Shown here: piece by piece, positions 1 through 8,192 of the stretch
How the letters are laid out: every line of letters begins with the position of its first letter
Position numbering within the stretch: the first letter of the stretch is position 1
Origin: CAZELM01 sp964512995
GTDB taxonomy: Bacteria; CSSED10-310
Reading direction: 5' to 3'
Length of the DNA stretch: 23,667 nt
Assembly (NCBI GenBank): GCA_964512995.1
Contig: CAZELM010000060.1
Coordinates: forward strand, 1-23,667
Program-made: the position numbers and the translations under genes
The notes under the pieces: generated by a model
Databases searched by the model: none
What the model was told of the DNA's origin: nothing
What the model saw: only the letters and a program-made list of their open reading frames with translations

Positions 1-209
1 TGTCATCGTATGGAACCGGAAAGATGGACGGCCGCAAAGAAGGTCTGATAGAAGGCCGGGAAGAAGGCCGCAAAGAAGGTCTGAAAACGGCCCGGATATC
101 GATTGCTCGAAATCTTCTGGATATTCTGGATTTGGAAACGATCTCCGAGAAAACGGGATTGAGTATCGAAGAACTGAAAAAGCTCGGAGATAATAATGAA
201 GCCAAATGA
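1..209 (+). CDS. C-terminal tail of Rpn/PD-(D/E)XK nuclease-type protein (5' partial)
   Basis: The frame is open to the left edge, so only about 68 C-terminal residues are visible. They begin with a charged low-complexity stretch of repeated GRKEG/EGREEG units. A short helical segment follows, ending in ETISEKTGLSIEELKKL. This arrangement (E/K/G-rich linker, then an 'I-x-x-x-T-G-L-S-x-E-E-I' helix-turn-helix-like tail) is typical of the C-terminus of Rpn-family recombination-promoting nucleases (PDDEXK_2 'transposase' family). The catalytic domain lies outside the window, so neither activity nor intactness can be judged. The stop codon overlaps the next gene by 14 bases, suggesting translational coupling or chance adjacency after insertion. 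The family call rests on the tail alone. Confidence 0.6.
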   Translation, partial: SSYGTGKMDGRKEGLIEGREEGRKEGLKTARISIARNLLDILDLETISEKTGLSIEELKKLGDNNEAK

Positions 210-969
210 TTCTCTTTCGCTCTACTCAAATGGCCGCCATTACGATGCCATGTGTGATTGCCTGATCGATGATATTCCTTTCTATCGGGAAATGGTAGCG
301 CAATATGGAGATCCCGTCTTGGAAATAGCATGCGGAACCGGTCGTATTACAATCCCACTCGCTCAAAATGGCATATCGATCACTGGCTTGGATGTTTCCG
401 AACCGATGCTCAGATTTGCCCGTCAAAAAGCGGCATCAATTCCAGTGATCATCGATTTCCATTATGCCGATTGCCGCGATTTCCACCTGACCCAGAGATT
501 TAATCTGATCTTTATTCCATTCAACTCCATTTCTCATCTGCATGATCACGAGAGCCTTGCACTATTTTTCCGGAACGTCAGGATGCATTTATACCGATAT
601 GGACGCTTTATCATTGATATGTTTGTTCCCCGATTTGAATTTTTAATGCGGGATCCCAACACACACTTTCCGGTAGCTGAATATTCCGATCCAGAGGGTC
701 ACGGTCATATCGCAGTCACAGAAACATCCCGATATGATCACGCCACACAGATCAATCATCTCAAATGGTATTATTCCTCCAGCGAGCGACGTGAACCCAC
801 GGTTGTCGAAAACAATATGCGGATCTTTTATCCCCAGGAGTTGGAACTGCTGCTCCATTACCATGGCTTCGAGATCGAACAAAAATATGGGAACTATGAT
901 CTGACACCGTTCACATCAGACTCCCCCAAACAAATCATTGTATGCCGATCTGTCGCTGGAGAGGCGTGA
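196..969 (+). CDS. Class I SAM-dependent methyltransferase
   Basis: This is a 257-residue Rossmann-fold methyltransferase. Motif I reads VLEIACGTGR (residues 41-50), followed by the acidic end of strand 2 in ITGLDVSEPML (about 62-72), which binds the SAM ribose. The IFIPFNSISHL segment (about 110-120) corresponds to motif IV/V of the Methyltransf_25-like family. A C-terminal part of about 100 residues, ending in QIIVCRS, probably forms the substrate lid. No membrane segment or signal peptide is present, so it should be cytosolic. The substrate cannot be deduced; relatives act on small molecules or proteins. The ATG start lies inside the end of the preceding gene, and its own stop overlaps the GTG start of the next gene, so the three may be cotranscribed. 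Confidence 0.85.
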   Translation: MKPNDSLSLYSNGRHYDAMCDCLIDDIPFYREMVAQYGDPVLEIACGTGRITIPLAQNGISITGLDVSEPMLRFARQKAASIPVIIDFHYADCRDFHLTQRFNLIFIPFNSISHLHDHESLALFFRNVRMHLYRYGRFIIDMFVPRFEFLMRDPNTHFPVAEYSDPEGHGHIAVTETSRYDHATQINHLKWYYSSSERREPTVVENNMRIFYPQELELLLHYHGFEIEQKYGNYDLTPFTSDSPKQIIVCRSVAGEA

Positions 970-1901
970 TTGACTCAAAAAGAATTTTCCCTGTGCGCAT
1001 CTACTGGATTATTTCAATAGAGATGCTCTTTTTTCTTGGAGGATGTGGTCTTCATCGGATCCTGCCAGTCACTCAGCCGGATATAAATCAGGCAACACCG
1101 ACACCCTTGTATTCGGTGGAACAACTCTTACAGGAAGGGATCACATTTCATCCAGGAATTGAGCAGATGATCTATTCACTGACCAATCAGGAGCGTGGTA
1201 TTCATGGGATCCATCATCAAGGGCAGTTGAGACTCTATCATCCGGATGATCAACTTCACCAGATTGCTCGCAAGCATGCTGCTGATATGTTGGTTAAAAA
1301 CTACTTTGATCATGTCAATCCGGATGGTCTGTCACCCAACGACCGCATTCTGCTTTATCACCGCTCCCTGATTACGATTAAAACCGGTGAAAATATCTGC
1401 CGTCAGACGATGGGTTATAAATTCATCACCCATCATCTGGCGAACGACATCGTCACCTCCTGGATGGCAAGTCCCAATCATCGGACGAATGTGCTTTCCG
1501 ATCAATTTACCCACATCGGAGTGGGTGTGGCAGTCAAGGATGATCTGGTCATTGCCGTACAAGATTTCGCCTCGGTGGTCGCTTATGTGACACCTCCTGT
1601 TCCGTTGGAATTACATCGTGGAACATCATTAGATATAAATATCCAGGAAAAAACCGGACCGATCGGCCGTCTGGATAAATTTGATTTTTGGAGCTGTGCA
1701 ACGCAGCAACCCGTAGGCGTTACTGCTTCCATTAAATCCGGAAAAATCAAATCTCCTCCGGGTGTTTACCGGATCCGGTTTCATTTCCGGAGTGCGACGG
1801 AAAATCTCTGGGAGATTTACCAGGGACCGATCGTCCAGATAGATCAGAACGAGTCAATCAAGCAGATCTGCCCTGTTCAAACAACGGGAGGTGCTGATTG
1901 A
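966..1901 (+). CDS. CAP-domain (SCP/PR-1-like) lipoprotein
   Basis: A GTG start at 966 gives 311 residues and overlaps the methyltransferase stop as GTGA, with GGAG at 958-961 as ribosome binding site. An ATG at 942 is possible but has no better support. From the GTG the protein begins with positive residues and a hydrophobic stretch ending in the lipobox LGGC (Cys27), so it is predicted to be an exported lipoprotein. The glutamate inside the hydrophobic core is unusual. A CAP domain follows with hallmark segments: NYFDHVNPDGLSPNDR, TGENIC, SWMASPNHRTNVL, HIGVGVA and QDFA. The His and Glu positions of the CAP cavity appear present. A C-terminal beta-rich region of about 100 residues is unassigned. 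Bacterial CAP proteins are secreted or surface proteins of mostly unknown function. Its last 44 bases overlap the convergent aminopeptidase gene. Confidence 0.85.
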   Translation: MIDSKRIFPVRIYWIISIEMLFFLGGCGLHRILPVTQPDINQATPTPLYSVEQLLQEGITFHPGIEQMIYSLTNQERGIHGIHHQGQLRLYHPDDQLHQIARKHAADMLVKNYFDHVNPDGLSPNDRILLYHRSLITIKTGENICRQTMGYKFITHHLANDIVTSWMASPNHRTNVLSDQFTHIGVGVAVKDDLVIAVQDFASVVAYVTPPVPLELHRGTSLDINIQEKTGPIGRLDKFDFWSCATQQPVGVTASIKSGKIKSPPGVYRIRFHFRSATENLWEIYQGPIVQIDQNESIKQICPVQTTGGAD

Positions 1902-3390
1902 GCTGCCGGAAAAATTCGATCAAAGTGATGGCTGGCTTTCCACTGGCATACATTTTCCCGCCATACAACGGATCGTCGCTGGTCCCGAGGAGGATTGAAC
2001 CGACATCCAAATGCAGCCACGGAAGATGGTCCGGGATGAACTTCTGAAGAAACAAAGCCGCAGTTATCGCTTTGGGTTCTCCCCCATCATTCCGGATGTC
2101 TGCATATTCACTCTTCAGATTGGATAAATACTCCCGTTCGAGTGGCATCCGCCAGAATTTTTCCTGCGACTGCTGACAGGATGCATCGAAGATCTCGGCC
2201 AAAATCTCGTGATTGGTGAAGTATCCGGCAACTTTGGTACCCAGTGCCCGTGTAATAGCTCCCGTTAAAGTCGCCACATCAACAAGGAAATTCAATGGGA
2301 ATTGATCCTGGAGATACAGATAGCTGTCTGCCAGAAGCAACCGGCCTTCGGCATCCGTATTATTCACCTCCACCGACAATCCATTCCGAGTGATGAACAC
2401 ATCCGAAGGCCGGTAGGAGTTGGAGTCGATCAGGTTTTCCGCGATCGGAATCGCGGCCATGACATTGAAGCTGACATCAAGTTTGGGAATGACAGACAAT
2501 GCGCCTACAACAGAAGCAGCGCCGCCAACATCTTCGTGCATATAAGGCATATCCTGATGCGTTTTGATCATCAGCCCGCCCGAATCAAAAGTGATCGCTT
2601 TACCCACGATTCCCACGTTGATTTCACCTCGTTTTTGACGGCTCTCGATGATCATCAGCCGTGGAGGAGCGCTGCCGGCTCGACCCACTGCCCGAATCAA
2701 GTTCAATTTTTCGTTAGCCAACCGGGAGTCATCCAGTGTTTTGATCTGATATTCCGATTCGCAAAGTGCATCCTGAATCAGTGATTCAAATTTATCTGGA
2801 GTTTTGTAATTGGACGCTTCATCCGTCAATCGTCGTGCGATATTGGAGGCGTGTACATTAAAAGCCGCATCACGGATACCCAGGATTGTATCTTCTCTGG
2901 AGACATCATCGGGAATGATGACAGTCATCCGGCCCAGTGGAAATGGTTTACTTTTCGAGAAATATTTGGAGAACGTATATGATCCGATCGCAATGCCTTC
3001 GATGAATGGTTTCACGGTCGTATATGGTTCCACACGGGATGATGTCGATAAATCCAGAATGACACACGCCAGATTCAGATTGGCGATTCGCTTTGATAGA
3101 ATCGCTCCGGCATTCTGGAATTGACGTGGCGTGAGATCATGACGAGGGCCGAGACCGACAAACACGTGCAGATTTTCATCAGGGGATTCCGGATAGATCA
3201 GAAAAACATCACCGGCTCTTCCGGTAAAATCATTCAAACGGTATGCGTTGGCGAGAACATGCAGGCTTTTTGCTGGATACTTCGTCTGACATTCCAGTGT
3301 TTCCTGCAAACCTTCACAGGTCAGAATATTGATTATCACCGGAATGGGATCCGGAATAACATCTCGTTTATAAATAATCTGGATTTCCAT
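1858..3390 (-). CDS. pepA: Leucyl aminopeptidase, M17 family
   Basis: This is a 510-residue cytosolic M17 metallopeptidase, which removes N-terminal residues from peptides using two metal ions. The signature NTDAEGR is at about residues 345-351, giving metal ligands Asp346 and Glu348 and Arg350. The segment VGKAITFDSGGLMIK supplies Lys264, Asp269 and Lys276, and MHEDVGGAAS supplies Asp287. All expected catalytic and metal-binding positions are therefore present. Length matches the family (about 480-520). I chose ATG at 3390 over the in-frame GTG at 3396 because AAGGAG sits 8 bases before the ATG but only 2 before the GTG. The gene is divergent from the S1 gene, and its 3' end overlaps the CAP lipoprotein gene. 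Confidence 0.93.
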   Translation of the reverse strand: MEIQIIYKRDVIPDPIPVIINILTCEGLQETLECQTKYPAKSLHVLANAYRLNDFTGRAGDVFLIYPESPDENLHVFVGLGPRHDLTPRQFQNAGAILSKRIANLNLACVILDLSTSSRVEPYTTVKPFIEGIAIGSYTFSKYFSKSKPFPLGRMTVIIPDDVSREDTILGIRDAAFNVHASNIARRLTDEASNYKTPDKFESLIQDALCESEYQIKTLDDSRLANEKLNLIRAVGRAGSAPPRLMIIESRQKRGEINVGIVGKAITFDSGGLMIKTHQDMPYMHEDVGGAASVVGALSVIPKLDVSFNVMAAIPIAENLIDSNSYRPSDVFITRNGLSVEVNNTDAEGRLLLADSYLYLQDQFPLNFLVDVATLTGAITRALGTKVAGYFTNHEILAEIFDASCQQSQEKFWRMPLEREYLSNLKSEYADIRNDGGEPKAITAALFLQKFIPDHLPWLHLDVGSILLGTSDDPLYGGKMYASGKPAITLIEFFRQLNQHLPLFEQGRSA

Positions 3391-3429
3391 TTTCACATCT
3401 CCTTCTCTTCAAAATCGTCAAAAAGACCG

Positions 3430-3454
3430 TATAACGGAGATTGTATGGAGTCAA
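3430..3454 (-). promoter_or_regulatory. Possible promoter region for the aminopeptidase gene
   Basis: On the minus strand a TTGACT hexamer (3449-3454) is followed by TATACG/TTATAC about 14-15 bases downstream, which is short. An alternative -10, TACAAT (3440-3445), pairs with TTATCA 16 bases upstream. It lies in the divergent region 40-60 bases before the start codon. No single good pair stands out. Confidence 0.3.
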
Positions 3455-3578
3455 TCTTTTTTGATAAACACTCGTTTTCAAAGATCGACGATTGGTTTCA
3501 TCGAAACAAATCACCGAAGAGGAGGTTGGAAGGAATTTTAATGCGGTAGCAGCGGAAGGAGGCTTTTCGGATACTCTC

Positions 3579-3605
3579 TTGCTACTCCACCTCAATCGGT
3601 ATAAC
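3579..3605 (+). promoter_or_regulatory. Weak candidate promoter for the S1 gene
   Basis: TTGCTA (3579-3584) and TATAAC (3600-3605) are separated by 15 bases, a non-ideal spacing. They lie about 50 bases before the S1 start codon. The ribosome binding site is clear (GAGGAGG just upstream of ATG 3657). The rest of the 266-base divergent region holds nothing I recognise. Confidence 0.3.
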
Positions 3606-3656
3606 ATCCAATCCGCGATCAGAATGGATCTCAATCTGATGTGAGGAGGAAAGGCG

Positions 3657-5165
3657 ATGGCCAATAAAACATTTTTTAAATTCGATGATGATGATATGGA
3701 TCTTTCGATGGAGGAATTCGAGAAAGCATTGGAAGATTCTTTTGTCGATAATGAAATCCAGGCGGGGGATAAAGTTTCCGGCCGGATCGTGTCCATGGGA
3801 GAGACTGATGTTTTTCTGGATATCGGTGCCAAAAGCGAAGGTATTCTGCCTGTCGAGGAAATCATTGACGAAAACGGGAAACTCCTGTTCACCATGGGCG
3901 ATCGAATCGATGTCACGGTCCTAAAGGTTTCCGACGAGATACATCTTTCTTATAAGATGCGAAAAAAAGACCAATCCCGGGAAATACTCCAGGAAGCCTT
4001 CAACAACCGCATTCCGGTACAGGGGCGGGTGACTGGTGTGAACAAGGGTGGATTCGATATCGATCTAGGAGGTCAACGGGCGTTCTGCCCCATCTCCCAG
4101 ATCGATACGGAATTTGTCGAGGATCCCCAGAAATATAATGGTCATACATTTCACTTTATCATCACGAAATACGATTCGCATGGCCGAAATATGGTGGTCA
4201 ACCGTTCGGTACTTCTGAAAGAGGAAGCAGCGGAAAAGGCCAGGGAAACGCTGAAAAATCTCAAACCTGGACTCATTATGACCGGTGTCGTCAAGCGATT
4301 GCAGCCATTCGGCGTATTTGTGGATATCGGCGGCATCGACGGACTGGCTCACATCTCCGAACTGTCGTGGGATCGCATCAATGATCCTGCTGAGATTCTA
4401 AAAGTAGGTGATTCGGTTCCAGTCAAAATTCTGAGTATCGAAGACAATGGAAAGCGGATCAGCCTGAGTATCCGAGCGACACAGACCCATCCATGGGATC
4501 AGCACATCGGAATTGATATTCAGGAAGGAAAAACCTATCCGGGTGTCGTCATGCGTATCGAAAAATTCGGCGCATTTATAAAATTGATGCCGGGGATTGA
4601 AGGTCTCCTCCATATTTCAGATATGACATGGGGAAAGAAGATCCATCACCCGAAAGAAATCCTCGATGTCGGTGATTCAATATCCGTACAGATTTTGGGG
4701 ATCGATGAGGAGAATCGCCGGATATCGTTGGGTATCAAACAGCTCCAGATGGATCCATGGGACGAGATGGCAGATCGATTGATACCCGGGAATTCTGTGG
4801 AAGCAGACATCTCCGCAATCAAACCAGCCGGGATGGAAGTTCTCATCGGCAAAGATCTCGTTGGCTTTATCCCGGCATCAATGTCAGGTGTTCCAAGGGG
4901 AGAAAAACTCGTCAATGCATTCAAACCCGGGCAAACAATCACCGCGATCATATCCGAAGCAGACCGGGAATCCCGCCGGATTATCCTCTCCATATCCAAC
5001 ACCGAAGGAGCGGAGGAGGATCGCCACTATCAGGAGTATCTTGAGGAGACGAACCAGAAAACAGAACCGAATGATGAAAAACCAATTGGCTCCTTCGGGC
5101 AGCTTCTGGCCCGAGCCATGGAGAAAAAGCAGAAGCCATCCAAACCGAATACCGGAACCGTGTGA
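3657..5165 (+). CDS. rpsA: Ribosomal protein S1-like RNA-binding protein with five S1 domains
   Basis: This 502-residue protein consists of five consecutive S1 (OB-fold) domains at about residues 37-102, 118-183, 204-273, 290-360 and 375-446, plus an acidic N-terminus and a Lys/Glu-rich tail. Domains 3 and 4 are the most canonical: FGVFVDIGGIDGLAHISELSW and FGAFIKLMPGIEGLLHISDM, each ending in a RISLSI-like strand and a PW. Domain 5 is more diverged (VLIGKDLVGFIPAS). E. coli S1 has six domains in 557 residues; shorter four- to five-domain forms are common in other phyla. It is expected to bind mRNA on the 30S subunit and assist initiation. A strong GAGGAGG ribosome binding site precedes the ATG. 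Being one of several S1 paralogues in the genome cannot be excluded. Confidence 0.9.
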   Translation: MANKTFFKFDDDDMDLSMEEFEKALEDSFVDNEIQAGDKVSGRIVSMGETDVFLDIGAKSEGILPVEEIIDENGKLLFTMGDRIDVTVLKVSDEIHLSYKMRKKDQSREILQEAFNNRIPVQGRVTGVNKGGFDIDLGGQRAFCPISQIDTEFVEDPQKYNGHTFHFIITKYDSHGRNMVVNRSVLLKEEAAEKARETLKNLKPGLIMTGVVKRLQPFGVFVDIGGIDGLAHISELSWDRINDPAEILKVGDSVPVKILSIEDNGKRISLSIRATQTHPWDQHIGIDIQEGKTYPGVVMRIEKFGAFIKLMPGIEGLLHISDMTWGKKIHHPKEILDVGDSISVQILGIDEENRRISLGIKQLQMDPWDEMADRLIPGNSVEADISAIKPAGMEVLIGKDLVGFIPASMSGVPRGEKLVNAFKPGQTITAIISEADRESRRIILSISNTEGAEEDRHYQEYLEETNQKTEPNDEKPIGSFGQLLARAMEKKQKPSKPNTGTV

Positions 5166-5252
5166 TATAGAACCCCTCTCCGCTATTTCGCTAAAAAGGA
5201 GCCTCGGGACAGTGGCCATTGATGGCTACCATCATTCTCTCTGGATCAATCG

Positions 5253-5283
5253 GAGGTGCAGTCAATGATATTGACCGCACCTC
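5253..5283. terminator. Long hairpin between convergent genes, probable bidirectional terminator
   Basis: GAGGTGC-A-GTCAAT (5253-5266) pairs with ATTGAC-C-GCACCTC (5270-5283): 13 paired bases, one A/C mismatch and a 3-base loop. It lies between the ends of the S1 gene and the cytochrome gene, which converge. Neither strand has a clear T-run after the stem, so it is not a textbook intrinsic terminator. Confidence 0.55.
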
Positions 5284-5298
5284 ATAAACCATAATAGA

Positions 5299-5631
5299 TT
5301 ATGCCGGAACTTTATGGCAAAGACTGCAAGTGAATGATTTTCCTGGTTTGTCTTTGTCGTGGCACTGTTTGCAATTGGTATGAACGATATCTTTGGTGTT
5401 TTCCGGTGCATTCACCGCTTGTTTGAGAGCTGGATGACATTTATCACACCCTTTGGCATATTCATCCGCGTGCTTTTTATGATCAAAAACGACCGATGTG
5501 TCCTTTCCATCACTTTTTTTCTCCGGAGTCTGAATCGTGATTATGTTCTGTGAAAGTTGTGCCTGAGCAAAAAGTGCTGTCGCAATCACACCTGTTAAAC
5601 AGAAAATCAATAATACGGATAATTTTTTCAT
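5299..5631 (-). CDS. Exported triheme c-type cytochrome (class III / c7-like)
   Basis: Start ATG 5631 is chosen because GGAGGGG lies just upstream and the reading begins with a signal peptide (MKKLSVLLIFCLTG...ALFAQA). The precursor is 110 residues. Three CxxCH haem-binding motifs are present: CDKCH, CKQCH and CSLCH. Three further histidines (two in FDHKKH, one in DIVH) precede the motifs and could be the distal axial ligands, giving three bis-His haems. This pattern fits the cytochrome c3/c7 family, periplasmic low-potential electron carriers. It is the last gene of the resB-ccsA operon, 69 bases after ccsA, so the maturation pair and a haem protein client are co-expressed. Partner oxidoreductase unknown. 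Confidence 0.9.
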   Translation of the reverse strand: MKKLSVLLIFCLTGVIATALFAQAQLSQNIITIQTPEKKSDGKDTSVVFDHKKHADEYAKGCDKCHPALKQAVNAPENTKDIVHTNCKQCHDKDKPGKSFTCSLCHKVPA

Positions 5632-5700
5632 AAGCCCCTCCTCGTTAAACAACCTACCGAATAACAGCAACCGCTGTGCTGACAGAATGATTTTATCCAC

Positions 5701-6525
5701 TCATGCATAACTGTGCAAGCCTTTGAAGATTGGCAGATAATTCACTCCAAGGAATGTGAACAACACAAACAGGAATCCGATGATGGCGATGATCGCCAGG
5801 CGTTTCCCTCTCCATCCTTTCATCATCCGGGCATGCAAAAAAATCGCGTATACAAACCACGTAATCAATGACCAGACTTCTTTGGGGTCCCATCCCCAGT
5901 ATCGTCCCCATGTGTTAAATGCCCAGGCTGATCCGGAAATAATCCCCAATGTTAACAGCAAAAATCCAACCATTACCGAACGATGCATCATCTGATCCAA
6001 TGATTCCGATTGGCTATCCCCCGCACCGGGTTCCCTGTTTTTCAATAAAGCATAAATACCAGTCCCGAAAGCAGCTGCAAACGATGCGTATCCTAAAAAA
6101 CAGGTCACCACATGAAACAACAGCCAATTGGACTGTAGGGCGGGCATCAGGGGTGTGATCTCGGATTCTGCTCCAGGCATCAGCGAAGCAGTTCCGATCA
6201 TCCCCGCAGACAAAATCATCATGAATGCACCTGCCTGTCTGAGCCTGAAATACCGGTTCATCATCAGATAGACAGCGGCAACCGCCCATCCAAAAAATAT
6301 CAGCGATTCATATCGGTTTGTCATGGGAGCGTGGCCATATCCCAGTTGATAGCTTCGAATCCATCGCCAGATCAGGCTGCCGTTATGCATCCCAAAACTG
6401 ATCCAGGCAATGAATCGAGCGTGCTTTTCTGAACTTGAACCGGATCCTGTCGATGCCCATAAAAATATGAAGCCAGCGACTAAATAACCGATCATCACCA
6501 CCTGATTCAGGGTAGAATCATCCAT
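5701..6525 (-). CDS. ccsA: Cytochrome c biogenesis protein CcsA/ResC
   Basis: This is a 274-residue integral membrane protein with about eight hydrophobic segments and the tryptophan-rich haem-handling signature WGRYWGWDPKEVWSLITW near residue 210-227. With ResB it forms the system II cytochrome c synthetase, which exports haem and attaches it to CxxCH motifs outside the cytoplasmic membrane. Conserved histidines are visible in GMHNGSLIW, LLFHVVTC and FLHARMMKGW. Start: ATG 6525 has GAGGAG 7 bases upstream; the in-frame TTG at 6531 would be too close to it. It begins 15 bases after the ResB stop. Confidence 0.93.
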   Translation of the reverse strand: MDDSTLNQVVMIGYLVAGFIFLWASTGSGSSSEKHARFIAWISFGMHNGSLIWRWIRSYQLGYGHAPMTNRYESLIFFGWAVAAVYLMMNRYFRLRQAGAFMMILSAGMIGTASLMPGAESEITPLMPALQSNWLLFHVVTCFLGYASFAAAFGTGIYALLKNREPGAGDSQSESLDQMMHRSVMVGFLLLTLGIISGSAWAFNTWGRYWGWDPKEVWSLITWFVYAIFLHARMMKGWRGKRLAIIAIIGFLFVLFTFLGVNYLPIFKGLHSYA

Positions 6526-6540
6526 CCTCAAACTCCTCGC

Positions 6541-7941
6541 TCATGCGTCCATTTTTCTATTAAGGCTTGTGCCGATAGCTGCCAGCCGCTCTTTCAAACC
6601 TCCATCATTGCGCGGAGAAATGCCGGCGATAATAACCTGCCTCGAAGCTCCTTCTGCCATCACGCTAACCCAGACCTTCTCCGGAAAGATGAAAAAACTG
6701 ACCATAAAACCCGCAATCATAATCACAGATCCCAGCCAGATCAATGGACTGCCTGGATCACGCACAATCTCCAGGCCAGTCGCAAAACCTGTTTTGATAT
6801 CACTGATCTGGATGGTGTAATCCTCAACGGAAGTTGTTCCGTGATGATTCGGAAATTTTACGAACAACCATTGTGGTCTGGCAGGTTCCATGCCTTCCCG
6901 AGTGACCTGGATACGGAGTGCCGGATTGTTCAGCGCATCGGATCGGGATGTGGCTTTCATATTCTCATCAAAGATAAAGTCCGGTTCGAATTGGAGCGTG
7001 TCAATTGTCATGGATTTTCCCGCTGGGTCTGTGATGCTGGAAGAGCCCGGGACGGTCATCCAGATGGATTGTGAGGATGTTTCCCCGAAAAGGACTGTCA
7101 ACATGATTCGTTCAAGACCCGTCTGCTGGTAACTCGACTGATAGAGTCGATAACCATCGATCGCGATCGGGTGATTGACCAACAGCTCTTGAGTGATTGG
7201 TTGACCATTGTCAGGCGTGATCGTCAGTTCCGATCGATACTCTCTGGGCATCCCCGTGTCATATGTTTCAATACTGAAATCGTCACAACGAACGGAAAAA
7301 CCTAGCGGGATGTCTTCATGGCGAACCGAATCAAATTTGTTTTTAGATTCACCGGGGATCAACCACATCATTCCTTCGATGGAATATATGCTGCTCACGA
7401 AGCTTCCGCCCAGAATGATCAGAATACCCGCATGAGCCAGATAGAATCCATACCGATTCAGAGTTCCCCGTTTTCCCATCCATTGCTCATGTGCGATTTT
7501 CTGAGTATGGAATCCCTGCTTCTCCAGAAGAGCAGGAATCCACTGACTGACATCATTTTCACGAATCGGGATCGATACGGCATTGGGAAAACGAAACAGA
7601 TCTCGCGGTATATCGTGTTGTTCCTGTGAGTTTTTCTGACGCCAGTCACGGTGCAACCGCTTGTATGTACAGAACAGAAGATTCAATGACAGCAAACAAA
7701 GCAATCCGATATATAATGGGGAGTGGTATATATCCACAAATCCCAATAATCGATACCAATGGAGCTTTTCCGATGAATAAACATCCTCGATATGACGTGC
7801 CTCGTCGGTTCCTTCCTGTATCACAATCGTTCCGATGATCGATGCGATGGTGAGCAGTATCAGAATCAGAATAGTGAATCTTATGGAACTCAAAAATGCT
7901 GTAATCGGAAATTCTCTTCGATTGTGCAATGTATTACCCAA
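6541..7941 (-). CDS. resB: Cytochrome c biogenesis protein ResB/Ccs1
   Basis: This 466-residue ResB-family protein has transmembrane segments at about 17-40, 72-92, 163-184 and near 395-418, with a large extracytoplasmic domain between the third and fourth. This is the standard ResB topology. His170 in FYLAHAGILII at the third segment matches the haem-ligand region of the family. ResB delivers the apocytochrome and haem together with CcsA in system II maturation. Start is uncertain: TTG 7941 follows an in-frame stop and a GGAAG that is directly adjacent; a TTG at 7929 is an alternative. A good sigma70-type promoter lies upstream. It is the first gene of the minus-strand cytochrome maturation operon. 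Confidence 0.9.
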   Translation of the reverse strand: MGNTLHNRREFPITAFLSSIRFTILILILLTIASIIGTIVIQEGTDEARHIEDVYSSEKLHWYRLLGFVDIYHSPLYIGLLCLLSLNLLFCTYKRLHRDWRQKNSQEQHDIPRDLFRFPNAVSIPIRENDVSQWIPALLEKQGFHTQKIAHEQWMGKRGTLNRYGFYLAHAGILIILGGSFVSSIYSIEGMMWLIPGESKNKFDSVRHEDIPLGFSVRCDDFSIETYDTGMPREYRSELTITPDNGQPITQELLVNHPIAIDGYRLYQSSYQQTGLERIMLTVLFGETSSQSIWMTVPGSSSITDPAGKSMTIDTLQFEPDFIFDENMKATSRSDALNNPALRIQVTREGMEPARPQWLFVKFPNHHGTTSVEDYTIQISDIKTGFATGLEIVRDPGSPLIWLGSVIMIAGFMVSFFIFPEKVWVSVMAEGASRQVIIAGISPRNDGGLKERLAAIGTSLNRKMDA

Positions 7942-7981
7942 CTTCCTGGCATGAACCTCTGATCAATCCAACCTCTCATGC

Positions 7982-8011
7982 ATTATCTACTCCATTGTAC
8001 ATACATGTCAA
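7982..8011 (-). promoter_or_regulatory. Sigma70-type promoter of the resB-ccsA-cytochrome operon
   Basis: On the minus strand a perfect -35 TTGACA (8006-8011) is followed after 18 bases by -10 GATAAT (7982-7987). The alternative TAGATA is at 16-base spacing. Located about 40 bases before the ResB start. Confidence 0.6.
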
Positions 8012-8089
8012 TCGCACGTGAGAGAGAATGGAATCATCCCAGATACCGGCCGAAATTATCTTGAATGATAACATTTATTATCGATAAAT

Positions 8090-8117
8090 TTGTAAAATCA
8101 GATTTTCAGGCTATACT
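8090..8117 (+). promoter_or_regulatory. Candidate sigma70-type promoter of the epimerase gene
   Basis: TTGTAA (8090-8095) and TATACT (8112-8117) have a 16-base spacer, about 75 bases before the epimerase ATG. A T-rich stretch follows. The divergent region is AT-rich relative to its flanks. Confidence 0.45.
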
Positions 8118-8192
8118 CGTACTTGTCATTTTTTTTTGCGTTCGAATTGTTTATGATGAAGCTGTCTGAAGGCATGAAAGGAGATTGAATCG

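Noticed and set aside
2302..2784. 160-residue plus-strand open frame inside the aminopeptidase gene
   Set aside because: Antisense to the highly conserved M17 catalytic region; composition is that of a shadow frame.
3368..3916. 182-residue minus-strand open frame across the pepA/S1 divergent region
   Set aside because: It overlaps the start of the S1 gene antisense, is Ser/Arg/Leu-rich shadow-like sequence and has no ribosome binding site or recognisable domain.
8067..8082. GATAA/TTATC inverted repeat near the epimerase promoter
   Set aside because: Only 5-bp arms in an AT-rich region, likely by chance.
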